This document shows, piece by piece, positions 45,152 to 53,826 of a stretch of 64,000 bases of DNA. The stretch is taken from NCBI GenBank assembly GCA_947174275.1, contig CAMWIJ010000007.1, positions 1 to 64,000 of the forward strand. Reading direction: 5' to 3'. Position 1 is the stretch's first letter. Every line of letters starts with the position of its first letter. The DNA comes from an uncultured Muribaculaceae bacterium (lineage in GTDB: Bacteria > Bacteroidota > Bacteroidia > Bacteroidales > Muribaculaceae). Below the pieces are notes generated by a model that did not search any database, was not told the origin of the DNA, and saw only the letters and a list, made by a program, of their open reading frames with translations. A program made the position numbers and the translations under genes.

Positions 45152-47757
45152 TCCGTCTCCTTTCTGCATCCGGCAATGCCGCATGCGATAGCTGCAATCA
45201 CCAAAATATATATGATTATGACGGCAACGGTAGCGACAGTGACGGTGCTGTGAACCGACGCGGGGTTGAAGGTCATCACAATCTCGTGGCTGCCGGCGGG
45301 CACAACCAGAGCGCGGAGCACGTAGTTGACTCGCGCTATCTCGGCAGGTTGGCCGTCGATGGTTGCTTCCCAGCCCCACGGGAAGTAAACTTCAGAGAAT
45401 ACGGCCACCCGTGGTGTAGAAGTGGTCGACTTATATGTCAGGCGGTCAGGAGCGTATGAAGTCTCCACGATGGTGTCGGCGCTGTCGCCGGCAGTGGCGT
45501 CACCGAGTATTTTTTGCATTGAGCGGTCGGCCACGGCTTCGTGGTCGGGAGAGAGGGTGCGGAGGGCGTTGAGCTCTTCGTTGGCGTTGTTGACGTAGTT
45601 TATGTTGTCGATAAACCATGCGTTGCCCAGAGCCAGATCATTGGTGTAGAGCTGACCTCCGGCCACGATATAGCGGGCGTTGAGCATGTTGAGCACCGGT
45701 TCTGATGATATCAGTCCGGAGTTGATAAGGTCGTTGTATCGGCCGAGTTTGGCTGCGTGATATCCGCCGATTGTCTTGTGGAAATATGACGGTACGGCTT
45801 CACCGAAGCGGTCGAAGTCGGCCACGCGGTAGTTGGGATCGGTGTCGGCAAGTATCTCGCGGTCTATTGCCGTAGGCTCGATAACTGCGTCGGAGGCGGT
45901 GAGCTCTGGCACGAAGAAACTGTCGTGGCTCAGATAGCGCTTGTTGACCGAGTAGAGGTCAATCAGCACGAGCAGGCCGATTGCGCCTACCGATACAATC
46001 TTGCTGCCCTTGCGGTTTTTAAGCAGGTTGAACCGCCATACGCCGACGGCTCCGGCGCCTAAGATAAGGAAAATGAGCGACCTTTGGCAGTCTTTTTTGA
46101 CAAGCGAAAGGCGAAGTTCCTCCACAGCGCGTGACACATCTGGGTTGTCGATGCTCACCTGAGAGATAACTTCTTCGGGATAACCCTGGTGATGAAGCTG
46201 CTGCGCTATCATGTCGGAAGTGCGTGCCTCGCTCTCCATATTGTAGCCTGCCCCGAAAATTCCGGGGTTTAACACGCCGAGCAGGCAGATAAGTCCGACA
46301 ATGCCGAAACCGAAAGCGATTGCGGTGTCACCTTTGGCTTTGAGGAATTTCACAGGCTGGGCTTCAGCGGTGCCTTTCGTCGGTACGTTTGGCTGCAACG
46401 CAGTGTTATTGTTGTTATAGAGCCTGTATAGGCCGAGCACGGCGATAAGAGGTATGATGAATTCAGCCACGACGAGAATGCTCTCTACGGTGCGGAATTT
46501 GCTGTACATCGGCACTATGTCGATAAACAGGTCGGTGAACCACTGGCAGTTTCTTCCCCATGAAAGCATCACGGTGATAATCAGCACGAACACCAGTCCC
46601 CATTTCACCGGACCGCGCACGATGATGCATCCCATCACGAACAGGGCGAAGATGATGACGCCGACATATACCGGTCCGTTTGTCATCTCCGGTTCTCCAA
46701 AATATTGTGTCGAGTAGTTGAGGTAGAAATCTACGTAAGGATTGTCGGAAAAGCGTTCGGCGCCGCTGACATCGGCGAGTGACATCGGTGCCAGTTGCCC
46801 GCCTTCGGGTCGCACGGATGCGCCACCCTTTACGTTGGGTATAAACAGGGTGAAAGTCTCGCCGCGGCCGTAGGAATATTGCGTAATATAGGCGCGTTTG
46901 ATAGCGTCGGCCTGTTCGGGATTGTTGTTGTCGACCTCACTCTGTTCGCGCTGAGTCTCTTTCGCATATTTCGACGTGTGGTAGATTGACGGCAGATTTG
47001 CACAGACGGCGAGTCCGGCAGCCACGGCAAGCGAAGCCGTTGCGATGCCCCATCGTTTTACGTTTTTCTGACGGAGAGCCTGCACCAGGTAGGCTATAAC
47101 CAGTATGGCTATGACGAAACAGAAGTAGTAGGTCATCTGTATGTGATTGGCGTTGAGCTGCATCATGGCGAAAAAGGCAGCCATTGCAGCGCCCGCGAGG
47201 TAACGCCCGCGATAGGCGAGCACGATGCCGGCGATTGTCGGCGGGATGTAGGCGAGGGTTACGAATTTCCATATATGCCCGGCGCCGATGATGATTATGA
47301 AATATGTCGAGAAGCCCCATGCGATAGCGCCTATCAGGCCGTACTCCCAGCGCACCCGCATTGTCATCATCAGTATCATGAATCCGACCATCATCATGAA
47401 CAGCAGGTTGGAGGGGGAGGGCAGTCCGAGCCCGTAGACCTTGGTGAACCATGCGAACAGCGAATTTGACGGATAAGCCGGCGATATCTGGAATGTAGGC
47501 ATGCCTGAGAAGAGAGCGTTGGTCCATCTGCTCTGCTGACCTGTGGCCTCTTCATAGAGTTTGGTCTCCTGTCCGTTGGCCATGCCCTGCACCATGTCAT
47601 GCTGGCGAAGGTCGTTACCCTCGAAGTTGTCGGGATAGAAAAACGCAATGGATATGATGGCCATTATGACCACGGAAAACAGAAATCCGCGCGTCTGGCG
47701 GTCTTTTATAAATCTGACAAACCCGTCCTTGATTGCGGGCAACGACAATAACTGCAT
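45148..47757 (-). CDS. YfhO-family large membrane protein
   Basis: An 869-residue membrane protein of the YfhO family (GT-C glycosyltransferase-like). In Gram-positive bacteria a YfhO member glycosylates lipoteichoic acid; in Bacteroidetes the substrate is unknown. About twelve hydrophobic segments, an early acidic loop (HDMVQGMANGQETKLYEEAT) typical of GT-C folds, then a C-terminal periplasmic region with FSEVYFPWGWEATIDGQPAE, the conserved YfhO end block, and one final helix (VATVAVIIIYILVIAAIA). First gene of the operon with the unknown 178-residue gene and xerD. Confidence 0.88.
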   Translation of the reverse strand: MQLLSLPAIKDGFVRFIKDRQTRGFLFSVVIMAIISIAFFYPDNFEGNDLRQHDMVQGMANGQETKLYEEATGQQSRWTNALFSGMPTFQISPAYPSNSLFAWFTKVYGLGLPSPSNLLFMMMVGFMILMMTMRVRWEYGLIGAIAWGFSTYFIIIIGAGHIWKFVTLAYIPPTIAGIVLAYRGRYLAGAAMAAFFAMMQLNANHIQMTYYFCFVIAILVIAYLVQALRQKNVKRWGIATASLAVAAGLAVCANLPSIYHTSKYAKETQREQSEVDNNNPEQADAIKRAYITQYSYGRGETFTLFIPNVKGGASVRPEGGQLAPMSLADVSGAERFSDNPYVDFYLNYSTQYFGEPEMTNGPVYVGVIIFALFVMGCIIVRGPVKWGLVFVLIITVMLSWGRNCQWFTDLFIDIVPMYSKFRTVESILVVAEFIIPLIAVLGLYRLYNNNNTALQPNVPTKGTAEAQPVKFLKAKGDTAIAFGFGIVGLICLLGVLNPGIFGAGYNMESEARTSDMIAQQLHHQGYPEEVISQVSIDNPDVSRAVEELRLSLVKKDCQRSLIFLILGAGAVGVWRFNLLKNRKGSKIVSVGAIGLLVLIDLYSVNKRYLSHDSFFVPELTASDAVIEPTAIDREILADTDPNYRVADFDRFGEAVPSYFHKTIGGYHAAKLGRYNDLINSGLISSEPVLNMLNARYIVAGGQLYTNDLALGNAWFIDNINYVNNANEELNALRTLSPDHEAVADRSMQKILGDATAGDSADTIVETSYAPDRLTYKSTTSTPRVAVFSEVYFPWGWEATIDGQPAEIARVNYVLRALVVPAGSHEIVMTFNPASVHSTVTVATVAVIIIYILVIAAIACGIAGCRKETE

Positions 47758-47788
47758 AATTAAAACTGTATATTGTATATATTATGTA

Positions 47789-47797
47789 GCAAAGTTA
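47789..47797 (-). promoter_or_regulatory. Promoter -7 element for the yfhO operon
   Basis: Minus-strand TAACTTTGC, exact consensus, 32 bp upstream of the yfhO start. -33 box not clear. Confidence 0.5.
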
Positions 47798-48049
47798 CGA
47801 AAATTAGTTGACAGATAAATTCGTAAATGAAAAATAGTCGGTATTTTTTACCGGTCGCCGAAGATTGTCGGAAGTATATTTGTAACATGCCGTAGTGAAA
47901 TCATGATGAAGGAGTGGGTATATGGCATTAAAGTCGGTTTTGGCGGGAAGGGTGTTGTTGTTATTAATTCACGGTAGGGTAGGGGAGTGGTGCCGGATGT
48001 TTGTGTGATGGCTTGTGAAAATTGTCGTGATAAAATCGTGGATTATGAA

Positions 48050-48080
48050 TTGCAATTGTCGGGGAGTTTTTTTATATTTG
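48050..48080 (+). promoter_or_regulatory. Promoter for ybeY
   Basis: TTG (48050-48052), a 20-bp spacer and TATATTTG (48073-48080), about 47 bp before the ybeY start. The remaining gap, 47798-48049, has no gene I can support; a 28-codon open frame beginning at 47922 is too short to judge. Confidence 0.6.
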
Positions 48081-48126
48081 TCATTTGTTTTTAGCGGGGA
48101 TTGGTCTCCGCACAAATGGTCGTGTT

Positions 48127-48552
48127 ATGACAATTGAGATATTGACGCAGAATGTTGAGAAGCCATTGCTTGACTGGGAGAAGGTGGAGCGGTGGATTGT
48201 TGAGGTGGCGCACCGGCTGGGGCGTCGCACCGGTGCTCTTACTTATATCTTTTGCGATGACGAGCGCATTCTGGAAGTCAACCGGCAGTATCTCCAACAT
48301 GACTACTACACGGATATCATAACGTTTGACAATACGACCGGCAGGCTGATTCGCGGAGATATGTTCATCTCTCTCGACACTGTGGCCACGAATGCCGAGG
48401 CTGTAGGCGCTTCGTATGACGACGAGCTGTTGAGGGTGATAATTCACGGCGTGCTCCATCTCTGTGGCATCAACGACAAAGGCCCCGGCGAGCGCGAGAT
48501 TATGGAGGCGCATGAGAATGATGCTCTCGCGCTTTGGCGAGCGGGTTGCTGA
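48127..48552 (+). CDS. ybeY: Endoribonuclease YbeY (rRNA maturation factor)
   Basis: A 141-residue protein of the YbeY family, a metal-dependent RNase acting in 16S rRNA processing and ribosome quality control. The start MTIEILTQN is chosen over an earlier frame opening at 48085 that overlaps the promoter region. The family core DIITFDNTTGRLIRGDMFIS (about 64-83) and VIIHGVLHLCGINDKGPGE (about 105-123) are clear. The usual third metal ligand, His in HGxxHLxGxDH, is Lys here (INDK); from memory this is common in Bacteroidetes YbeY proteins. Confidence 0.9.
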   Translation: MTIEILTQNVEKPLLDWEKVERWIVEVAHRLGRRTGALTYIFCDDERILEVNRQYLQHDYYTDIITFDNTTGRLIRGDMFISLDTVATNAEAVGASYDDELLRVIIHGVLHLCGINDKGPGEREIMEAHENDALALWRAGC

Positions 48553-48701
48553 GTGAGATATTTCCCTACAAGTTATCACGAAAATGCAAATATCGCACGG
48601 AAATCGCCTTAAAATCGGCCTTATGATTGGGTAAATATTTGAATATCAAATATATATGGCGAAAATTTGCTGACAATATTTTTGCGAAATATAAATTACA
48701 G

Positions 48702-50597
48702 ATGAAATACGAATTTGATGTCATAGTGGTTGGAGCCGGTCATGCCGGCTGTGAGGCGGCTCACGCTTCGGCATGTATAGGTGCTGACACGCTGCTTGTG
48801 ACGCTCGACATGAATAAAATTGCGCAGATGAGCTGCAATCCTGCCGTAGGTGGTATAGCCAAAGGGCAGATAGTCAGAGAGGTCGATGCGCTTGGCGGTA
48901 TGATGGGGGTTGTGACCGACAGTTCGGCCATACAGTTCCGCATGCTAAACCGCTCCAAAGGTCCGGCGATGTGGAGTCCGCGCTCACAGTGCGACCGAAT
49001 GAAATTCTCAGCAATGTGGCGTCATATACTTGAGAATACGCCTGACCTGTCGATGTGGCAGGATGATGTTGTAGATGTCATCGTAGAGGATGGTGTTATC
49101 AAAGGTGTTGTGACGGCTATGGGTGTCAGGTTTTATGCAAAAAGCGTGGTGCTCACAAACGGCACATTTCTCAACGGGCTGATGCATATCGGCCGCACTC
49201 AGATAGAGGGCGGACGTGTAGCCGAGCCGGCATCGTGCGGTCTTACCGCCTCGCTGCGCAATCTCGGTTTTGTCACAGACAGAATGAAAACCGGTACGCC
49301 TGTGCGTATAGACGGCCGTTCGGTCGACTTCTCGCTTACAGTTCCGCAGGATGGCGACGACGCGCTTGTCGACGGCGGAGATTTCCATAAATTCTCTTAC
49401 CTGCCGGGTGTGCATCGCACTCTCGAACAGCGCCTGTGTTTTGCTGTCTATACCTCTGAAGCCACCCATGAGGTGCTCCGCCGAGGGTTGCCTGACTCTC
49501 CGCTTTTCAATGGTCAGATACAAAGTATCGGTCCGCGCTATTGCCCTTCGATAGAGACAAAAATTGTGACCTTTGCCGACAAGACGGAGCATCAGCTTTT
49601 TCTTGAGCCCGAAGGTGAGGATACGCAGGAGTATTATCTCAACGGCTTCTCGTCATCGCTGCCTATTGACATTCAGGTTGAGGCTTTGCACACCATTCCG
49701 GCATTCCGCAATGTGCAGATCTATCGTCCGGGATATGCTATCGAATATGACTTTTTTGACCCTACCCAACTGCGCCACACTCTCGAGACAAAACTCGTGG
49801 GCGGTTTGTATTTCGCGGGGCAGATCAACGGCACCACTGGATATGAGGAGGCCGCCGGACAAGGTCTCGTGGCCGGAGCCAATGCGGCTCTTTCCGCACT
49901 CGGCCGTGAGCCGTTTACACTCGGCCGTGACGAAGCCTATATCGGGGTGCTGATTGATGACCTTGTCACCAAAGGTGTCGATGAGCCGTACCGCATGTTT
50001 ACATCGCGGGCCGAATACCGCATACTCCTGCGTCAGGATGATGCCGATGAGCGTCTCACTCCGCGTGGCCGTGAAATCGGACTTGTGGATGATGTGCGCT
50101 ATGAAGCTTACTCTGACAAGATGCGCCGCAAGGAAAGTCTGATTGACTTCATAAACGGTTTCTCTGTCAAGCCCGCTCTTATCAATGATTATCTTGTTTC
50201 GATAGGGGAGACGCCCATGCAGCAGGGCTGCAAACTGTCGCAGCTGCTTTTGCGTCCTGCGCTCGATCTGCGTAAGCTTGCGGCAGGAATAAAACCGCTT
50301 GAAGATTTCATAGCATCGCTCGGTGACGACCGCATCGACGAGATAATAGAGGCGGTGGAAATCATGATAAAATATCGCGGATATCTCGACCGTGAAAAGC
50401 AGCTCGCCGACAAGGCGCGCCGTCTTGAAGGGCTCGTGCTTGGCGATAAATTCGACTACTCGTCGCTCACATCGCTGTCGACCGAGGCCCGTCAGAAACT
50501 CGATAAAATACGACCTCTTACCGTGGGGCAGGCGTCACGTATCCCCGGAGTTTCGCCGTCCGATATCAACATCCTTCTCCTGTTGCTCGGAAGATAG
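48702..50597 (+). CDS. mnmG: tRNA uridine-34 carboxymethylaminomethyl enzyme MnmG (GidA)
   Basis: A 631-residue FAD enzyme that with MnmE forms cmnm5U at the wobble position of certain tRNAs. It starts MKYEFDVIVVGAGHAGCEAA with the FAD dinucleotide fold at once; the longer TTG-initiated frame at 48627 adds 25 unrelated residues and is rejected. Other blocks: CNPAVGGIAKGQIVREVDAL (about 45-64), VVLTNGTFLNGLMHIG, GGLYFAGQINGTTGYEEAAG (about 366-385) and the C-terminal RIPGVSPSDINILLLLL. It is followed by a parS site and apt. The 150-bp gap before it is AT-rich and empty. Confidence 0.96.
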   Translation: MKYEFDVIVVGAGHAGCEAAHASACIGADTLLVTLDMNKIAQMSCNPAVGGIAKGQIVREVDALGGMMGVVTDSSAIQFRMLNRSKGPAMWSPRSQCDRMKFSAMWRHILENTPDLSMWQDDVVDVIVEDGVIKGVVTAMGVRFYAKSVVLTNGTFLNGLMHIGRTQIEGGRVAEPASCGLTASLRNLGFVTDRMKTGTPVRIDGRSVDFSLTVPQDGDDALVDGGDFHKFSYLPGVHRTLEQRLCFAVYTSEATHEVLRRGLPDSPLFNGQIQSIGPRYCPSIETKIVTFADKTEHQLFLEPEGEDTQEYYLNGFSSSLPIDIQVEALHTIPAFRNVQIYRPGYAIEYDFFDPTQLRHTLETKLVGGLYFAGQINGTTGYEEAAGQGLVAGANAALSALGREPFTLGRDEAYIGVLIDDLVTKGVDEPYRMFTSRAEYRILLRQDDADERLTPRGREIGLVDDVRYEAYSDKMRRKESLIDFINGFSVKPALINDYLVSIGETPMQQGCKLSQLLLRPALDLRKLAAGIKPLEDFIASLGDDRIDEIIEAVEIMIKYRGYLDREKQLADKARRLEGLVLGDKFDYSSLTSLSTEARQKLDKIRPLTVGQASRIPGVSPSDINILLLLLGR

Positions 50598-50605
50598 AAA
50601 ATCAA

Positions 50606-50621
50606 TGTTTCACGTGAAACA
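50606..50621. promoter_or_regulatory. parS: parS centromere-like site (ParB-binding)
   Basis: TGTTTCACGTGAAACA, a perfect 16-bp palindrome identical to the canonical chromosomal parS bound by ParB/Spo0J, 9 bp after the mnmG stop. Such sites nucleate ParB spreading and SMC loading and usually cluster near the replication origin. I noticed no second exact copy in the window. parA and parB genes are not present here. Confidence 0.9.
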
Positions 50622-50672
50622 TTTTTGCGCTAAACAATACTTTTACAATAACATAAACTTAAAAAACGAATC

Positions 50673-51191
50673 ATGGAATACATCAAACGACACATTCGCG
50701 ACGTTCAGGATTTTCCTCAGAAAGGTGTCCTCTTCAAGGACCTCACCACAGCGTTTAAAGACCCGCGTGCTCTTCATATCATCGGCTGGGATCTTGCGCA
50801 GCTTTACCGCGACAAAGGTGTCACAAAGGTTGTCGGCATTGAGTCGCGCGGATTTATCGGCGGGTCAATCCTCGCCTTTGAAATCGGTGCGGGCTTTGTG
50901 CCCGTGCGCAAGCCCGGCAAACTTCCTGCCGACACGCTTCAGGCCTCCTACGACAAGGAGTATGGCAAAGATGTGATAGAGATACACCGCGATGCAATCA
51001 CGCCTGATGATATCGTGGTGCTCCACGACGATGTCCTCGCCACAGGGGGCACCATGCGCGCTGCCTACGACCTCGTGAAAAGCATGAACCCGAAAAAGGT
51101 CTATGTCAATTTCATTATCGAACTGACTGCACTCGGCGGCCGTGCGAAACTTCCCGCCGACGCCGAAGTGACCTCCCTCATTCAGTATTGA
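50673..51191 (+). CDS. apt: Adenine phosphoribosyltransferase
   Basis: A 172-residue purine-salvage enzyme making AMP from adenine and PRPP. The N-terminal IRDVQDFPQKGVLFKDLTTA (about 8-27) is typical of Apt, GIESRGFIGGSILAFEIGAG follows, and the PRPP loop VVLHDDVLATGGTMRAAYDL (about 116-135) is intact. It lies after mnmG and parS and before uvrC. Confidence 0.96.
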   Translation: MEYIKRHIRDVQDFPQKGVLFKDLTTAFKDPRALHIIGWDLAQLYRDKGVTKVVGIESRGFIGGSILAFEIGAGFVPVRKPGKLPADTLQASYDKEYGKDVIEIHRDAITPDDIVVLHDDVLATGGTMRAAYDLVKSMNPKKVYVNFIIELTALGGRAKLPADAEVTSLIQY

Positions 51192-51204
51192 TAAATATAA
51201 CTCG

Positions 51205-51251
51205 GGGAGGGTGTCAAAGGCGCGTCAAGGCGTTGCCGGCGGCACCCTCCC
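51205..51251 (+). terminator. Hairpin between apt and uvrC
   Basis: GGGAGGGTG pairs with CACCCTCCC across a 29-nt loop, followed by TGCATTTGT. A weak terminator or a boundary structure. Confidence 0.4.
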
Positions 51252-51276
51252 TGCATTTGTATAGGATATTATTGTT

Positions 51277-53097
51277 ATGGCAAAGCACGACAAAAGCGAA
51301 GCTCTCAAAGAGAAAATCTCGATACTTCCATCCACCCCCGGCGTATATACTTATTATGACGCCGAGGGTACGGTCATATATGTAGGCAAGGCAAAAAATC
51401 TCAAACGGCGCGTGTCGTCATATTTCAACCGCACGCACGACTCCGTGCGCACAAATCTCCTTGTCCGTGCAATCGCCGATATGTCGTATATCGTGGTGCC
51501 GACCGAGCAGGACGCGCTTAATCTGGAAAACTCCATGATTAAGGAATACAAGCCACGCTATAATGTGCTGCTCAAAGACGATAAATCCTATCCCTGGATA
51601 TGCGTGACAAAAGAGCATTATCCTCGGGTGTTTCTTACACGACACCGCATCAAGGACGGCTCGAAATATTATGGTCCCTACACCGAAGCGGGGGCTGCAA
51701 AGGCTGTGCTTTCGCTCATCGGGCAGCTCTATCCGCTGCGCACTTGCAGGCATCAGATAACACCGGAATATATCGCCCGCGGAAAGGGGAGCCTCTGCCT
51801 CGAATACCATCTGAAAAGGTGTCAGGGTTGCTGCAAAGGAATGGTGTCGGAGCAGGAATATGCGCGATATATCGAAAGCGTGAAACAGATACTCAACGGC
51901 GAGACACGCGAATTGATGGATTACCTGAAAAGCGAGATGAACGCGCGTGCCGAGGAGTTGAAATTCGAAGAGGCGCAACAGCTCAAGGAGCAGTATCAGC
52001 TTGTCGAGCGCTATCGTGCCAAAAGCGTCATTATATCGCAGGTGCTCGACGATATCGATGTGTTCGGTGTCGACGACGATGACCGGTGCGTCTATGTAAA
52101 CTATATGCATCTGCGTCGGGGGGCAGTAGTCAGAAGTGTCACGCTTCGTTATACGCGGCGCCTTGAAGAGACCGTTCCTGAAATTCTGGCTTACGCTCTC
52201 AATGAGGTCAGCCGGCGTTTCGGCGCGGTGTATGACGAGGTGGTAGTGCCTGAAATACCCGATGTGGAGTTTGACGGCGTTACATTCACTATCCCCCAGC
52301 GCGGTGACCGTGCGAAGCTGCTCGACGTATCAGTCCGCAATGCGCGCCAGGCCAAAATTGATTATCTGAAGCATCTCGAAAAGGTCGATCCGGAGCAGCG
52401 CACCGAGCGTCTGCTCGAGCGTATGAAAGCCGATTTCCGCCTTAAGGAGCTGCCCCGGCACATCGAATGTTTTGACAACTCCAACATACAGGGCACAAAT
52501 CCTGTCGCCTCGTGTGTGGTGTTTAAAAACGGCAAGCCGTCAAAAAGAGACTACCGCCATTTCAATATAAAAACTGTCGAAGGACCTGACGATTTCGCTT
52601 CAATGAAAGAGGTGCTGACACGCCGCTACACTCGCCTGATGAACGAGGGCGAACCGTTGCCTCAGCTCATCGTGGTCGATGGCGGCAAAGGTCAGCTTTC
52701 GTCGGCTGTGGAGGCTCTGGAGGAGATCGGGCTGAGGGGTGTGATAGCGGTGGTCGGCATCGCCAAGAGGCTTGAGGAAATTTATTTCCCGGGTGACTCT
52801 GTGCCCTTGTATATCGACAAGAATTCAGAGTCGCTGCGGGTGGTGCAGCATCTTCGTGACGAGGCTCACCGCTTCGGCATCACGCATCATCGCAACCGCC
52901 GCTCGAAGTCGCAGACGGTAAGTGTGCTCGACTCAATACCCGGAGTGGGAGAAGCCACGCGCACGACATTGATGAAGCATTTCCGCAGCGTAAAGAAAAT
53001 ATCGGAAGCTACCGAAGATGCTCTTGCCGAAGTGGTGGGCAAGGCAAAAGCCCGCGTGATACGCCAGTTTTTCGTCGACCGCGAGGCGCAGGCATGA
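51277..53097 (+). CDS. uvrC: Excinuclease ABC subunit C
   Basis: A 606-residue nuclease that makes both incisions in nucleotide excision repair. It contains the GIY-YIG domain (STPGVYTYYDAEGTVIYVGK, about 15-34), a UVR motif (about 205-240, with EELKFEEAQQLKEQYQLVER), the RNase H-like C-terminal nuclease (CFDNSNIQGTNPVASCVVFK, about 394-413; VVDGGKGQLSSAVEAL) and a terminal helix-hairpin-helix (SIPGVGEATRTTLMKHFRS). The length is normal. Confidence 0.97.
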   Translation: MAKHDKSEALKEKISILPSTPGVYTYYDAEGTVIYVGKAKNLKRRVSSYFNRTHDSVRTNLLVRAIADMSYIVVPTEQDALNLENSMIKEYKPRYNVLLKDDKSYPWICVTKEHYPRVFLTRHRIKDGSKYYGPYTEAGAAKAVLSLIGQLYPLRTCRHQITPEYIARGKGSLCLEYHLKRCQGCCKGMVSEQEYARYIESVKQILNGETRELMDYLKSEMNARAEELKFEEAQQLKEQYQLVERYRAKSVIISQVLDDIDVFGVDDDDRCVYVNYMHLRRGAVVRSVTLRYTRRLEETVPEILAYALNEVSRRFGAVYDEVVVPEIPDVEFDGVTFTIPQRGDRAKLLDVSVRNARQAKIDYLKHLEKVDPEQRTERLLERMKADFRLKELPRHIECFDNSNIQGTNPVASCVVFKNGKPSKRDYRHFNIKTVEGPDDFASMKEVLTRRYTRLMNEGEPLPQLIVVDGGKGQLSSAVEALEEIGLRGVIAVVGIAKRLEEIYFPGDSVPLYIDKNSESLRVVQHLRDEAHRFGITHHRNRRSKSQTVSVLDSIPGVGEATRTTLMKHFRSVKKISEATEDALAEVVGKAKARVIRQFFVDREAQA

Positions 53098-53106
53098 CAA
53101 TCGGGT

Positions 53107-53514
53107 TCAGGCTGAGATTGGGACGGTCTCGATATCGATTGTGAGCACGAAGCCGATCACGGTGCCGGAGAATATTATTTTCTCCGTTTCGGATATGGCC
53201 GCCTCTCCGCTGAATGCTATCCCTTTTCCGTCGGCTGTCTCGCTCAATTCTATTCCTGCGACGGTGACTGTGCCGTAGCCGGGTATTATATTTTTGATTT
53301 CAAATTTTCCGATTTTATTGTCGGGAGTCTCGAAAACCACCTCTCCGTCCTTTTCTGTAATTCTCACACCGTCGAGGGTGACGACAAGATTTTTGTCTCC
53401 GCCGATGCTGTAAGTTCCCGATTGCGGGTGTATGATCAATACCGGTTCATCCTCTTTGCAGCCGCAGAGCAATAAAATCATGACAAATGTGAAGATGTAG
53501 CTGAAACGTTTCAT
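53107..53514 (-). CDS. Small lipoprotein of unknown function
   Basis: A 135-residue lipoprotein with a type II signal (MKRFSYIFTFVMILLLCGC, lipobox LCGC). The mature part is beta-rich (YSIGGDKNLVVTLDGVRITE, TVTVAGIELSETADGKGIAF) and looks like one small beta-sandwich such as the DUF4925-type proteins of Bacteroides, though the match is only by general look. Single gene convergent with uvrC, 9 bp between stops. The upstream gap 53515-53794 holds TTAACGTTTATT twice and no gene. Confidence 0.6.
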   Translation of the reverse strand: MKRFSYIFTFVMILLLCGCKEDEPVLIIHPQSGTYSIGGDKNLVVTLDGVRITEKDGEVVFETPDNKIGKFEIKNIIPGYGTVTVAGIELSETADGKGIAFSGEAAISETEKIIFSGTVIGFVLTIDIETVPISA

Positions 53515-53794
53515 AATTCATTTTTTAGATTAATTCTTACGGAATTGCTGTGAAATATATAACTGCATTGAGACTCAAATAGTTCACTGTTTTATATTAA
53601 CGTTTATTAACTCCGAGGCTCGAAAATTCATTTTTTCACGGCAATCCGTTCGTTAAAAATCGATTCTCTGCCATATCTTTCAGCATCCGTGATGCCGTTC
53701 CGCCGATGACATGACTTCAGAGCCGCTATTGGGGGCTTGTTTAAATTTAACGTTTATTGTTAAACCATTTTTCGGCTTATCTGTCATAATTATG

Positions 53795-53802
53795 TAATTT
53801 TG
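53795..53802 (+). promoter_or_regulatory. Promoter -7 element for rlmN
   Basis: TAATTTTG, matching TAnnTTTG, 24 bp before the rlmN start. No clear -33 box. Confidence 0.45.
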
Positions 53803-53826
53803 TAAAATCGACAAAGAAATACATAT

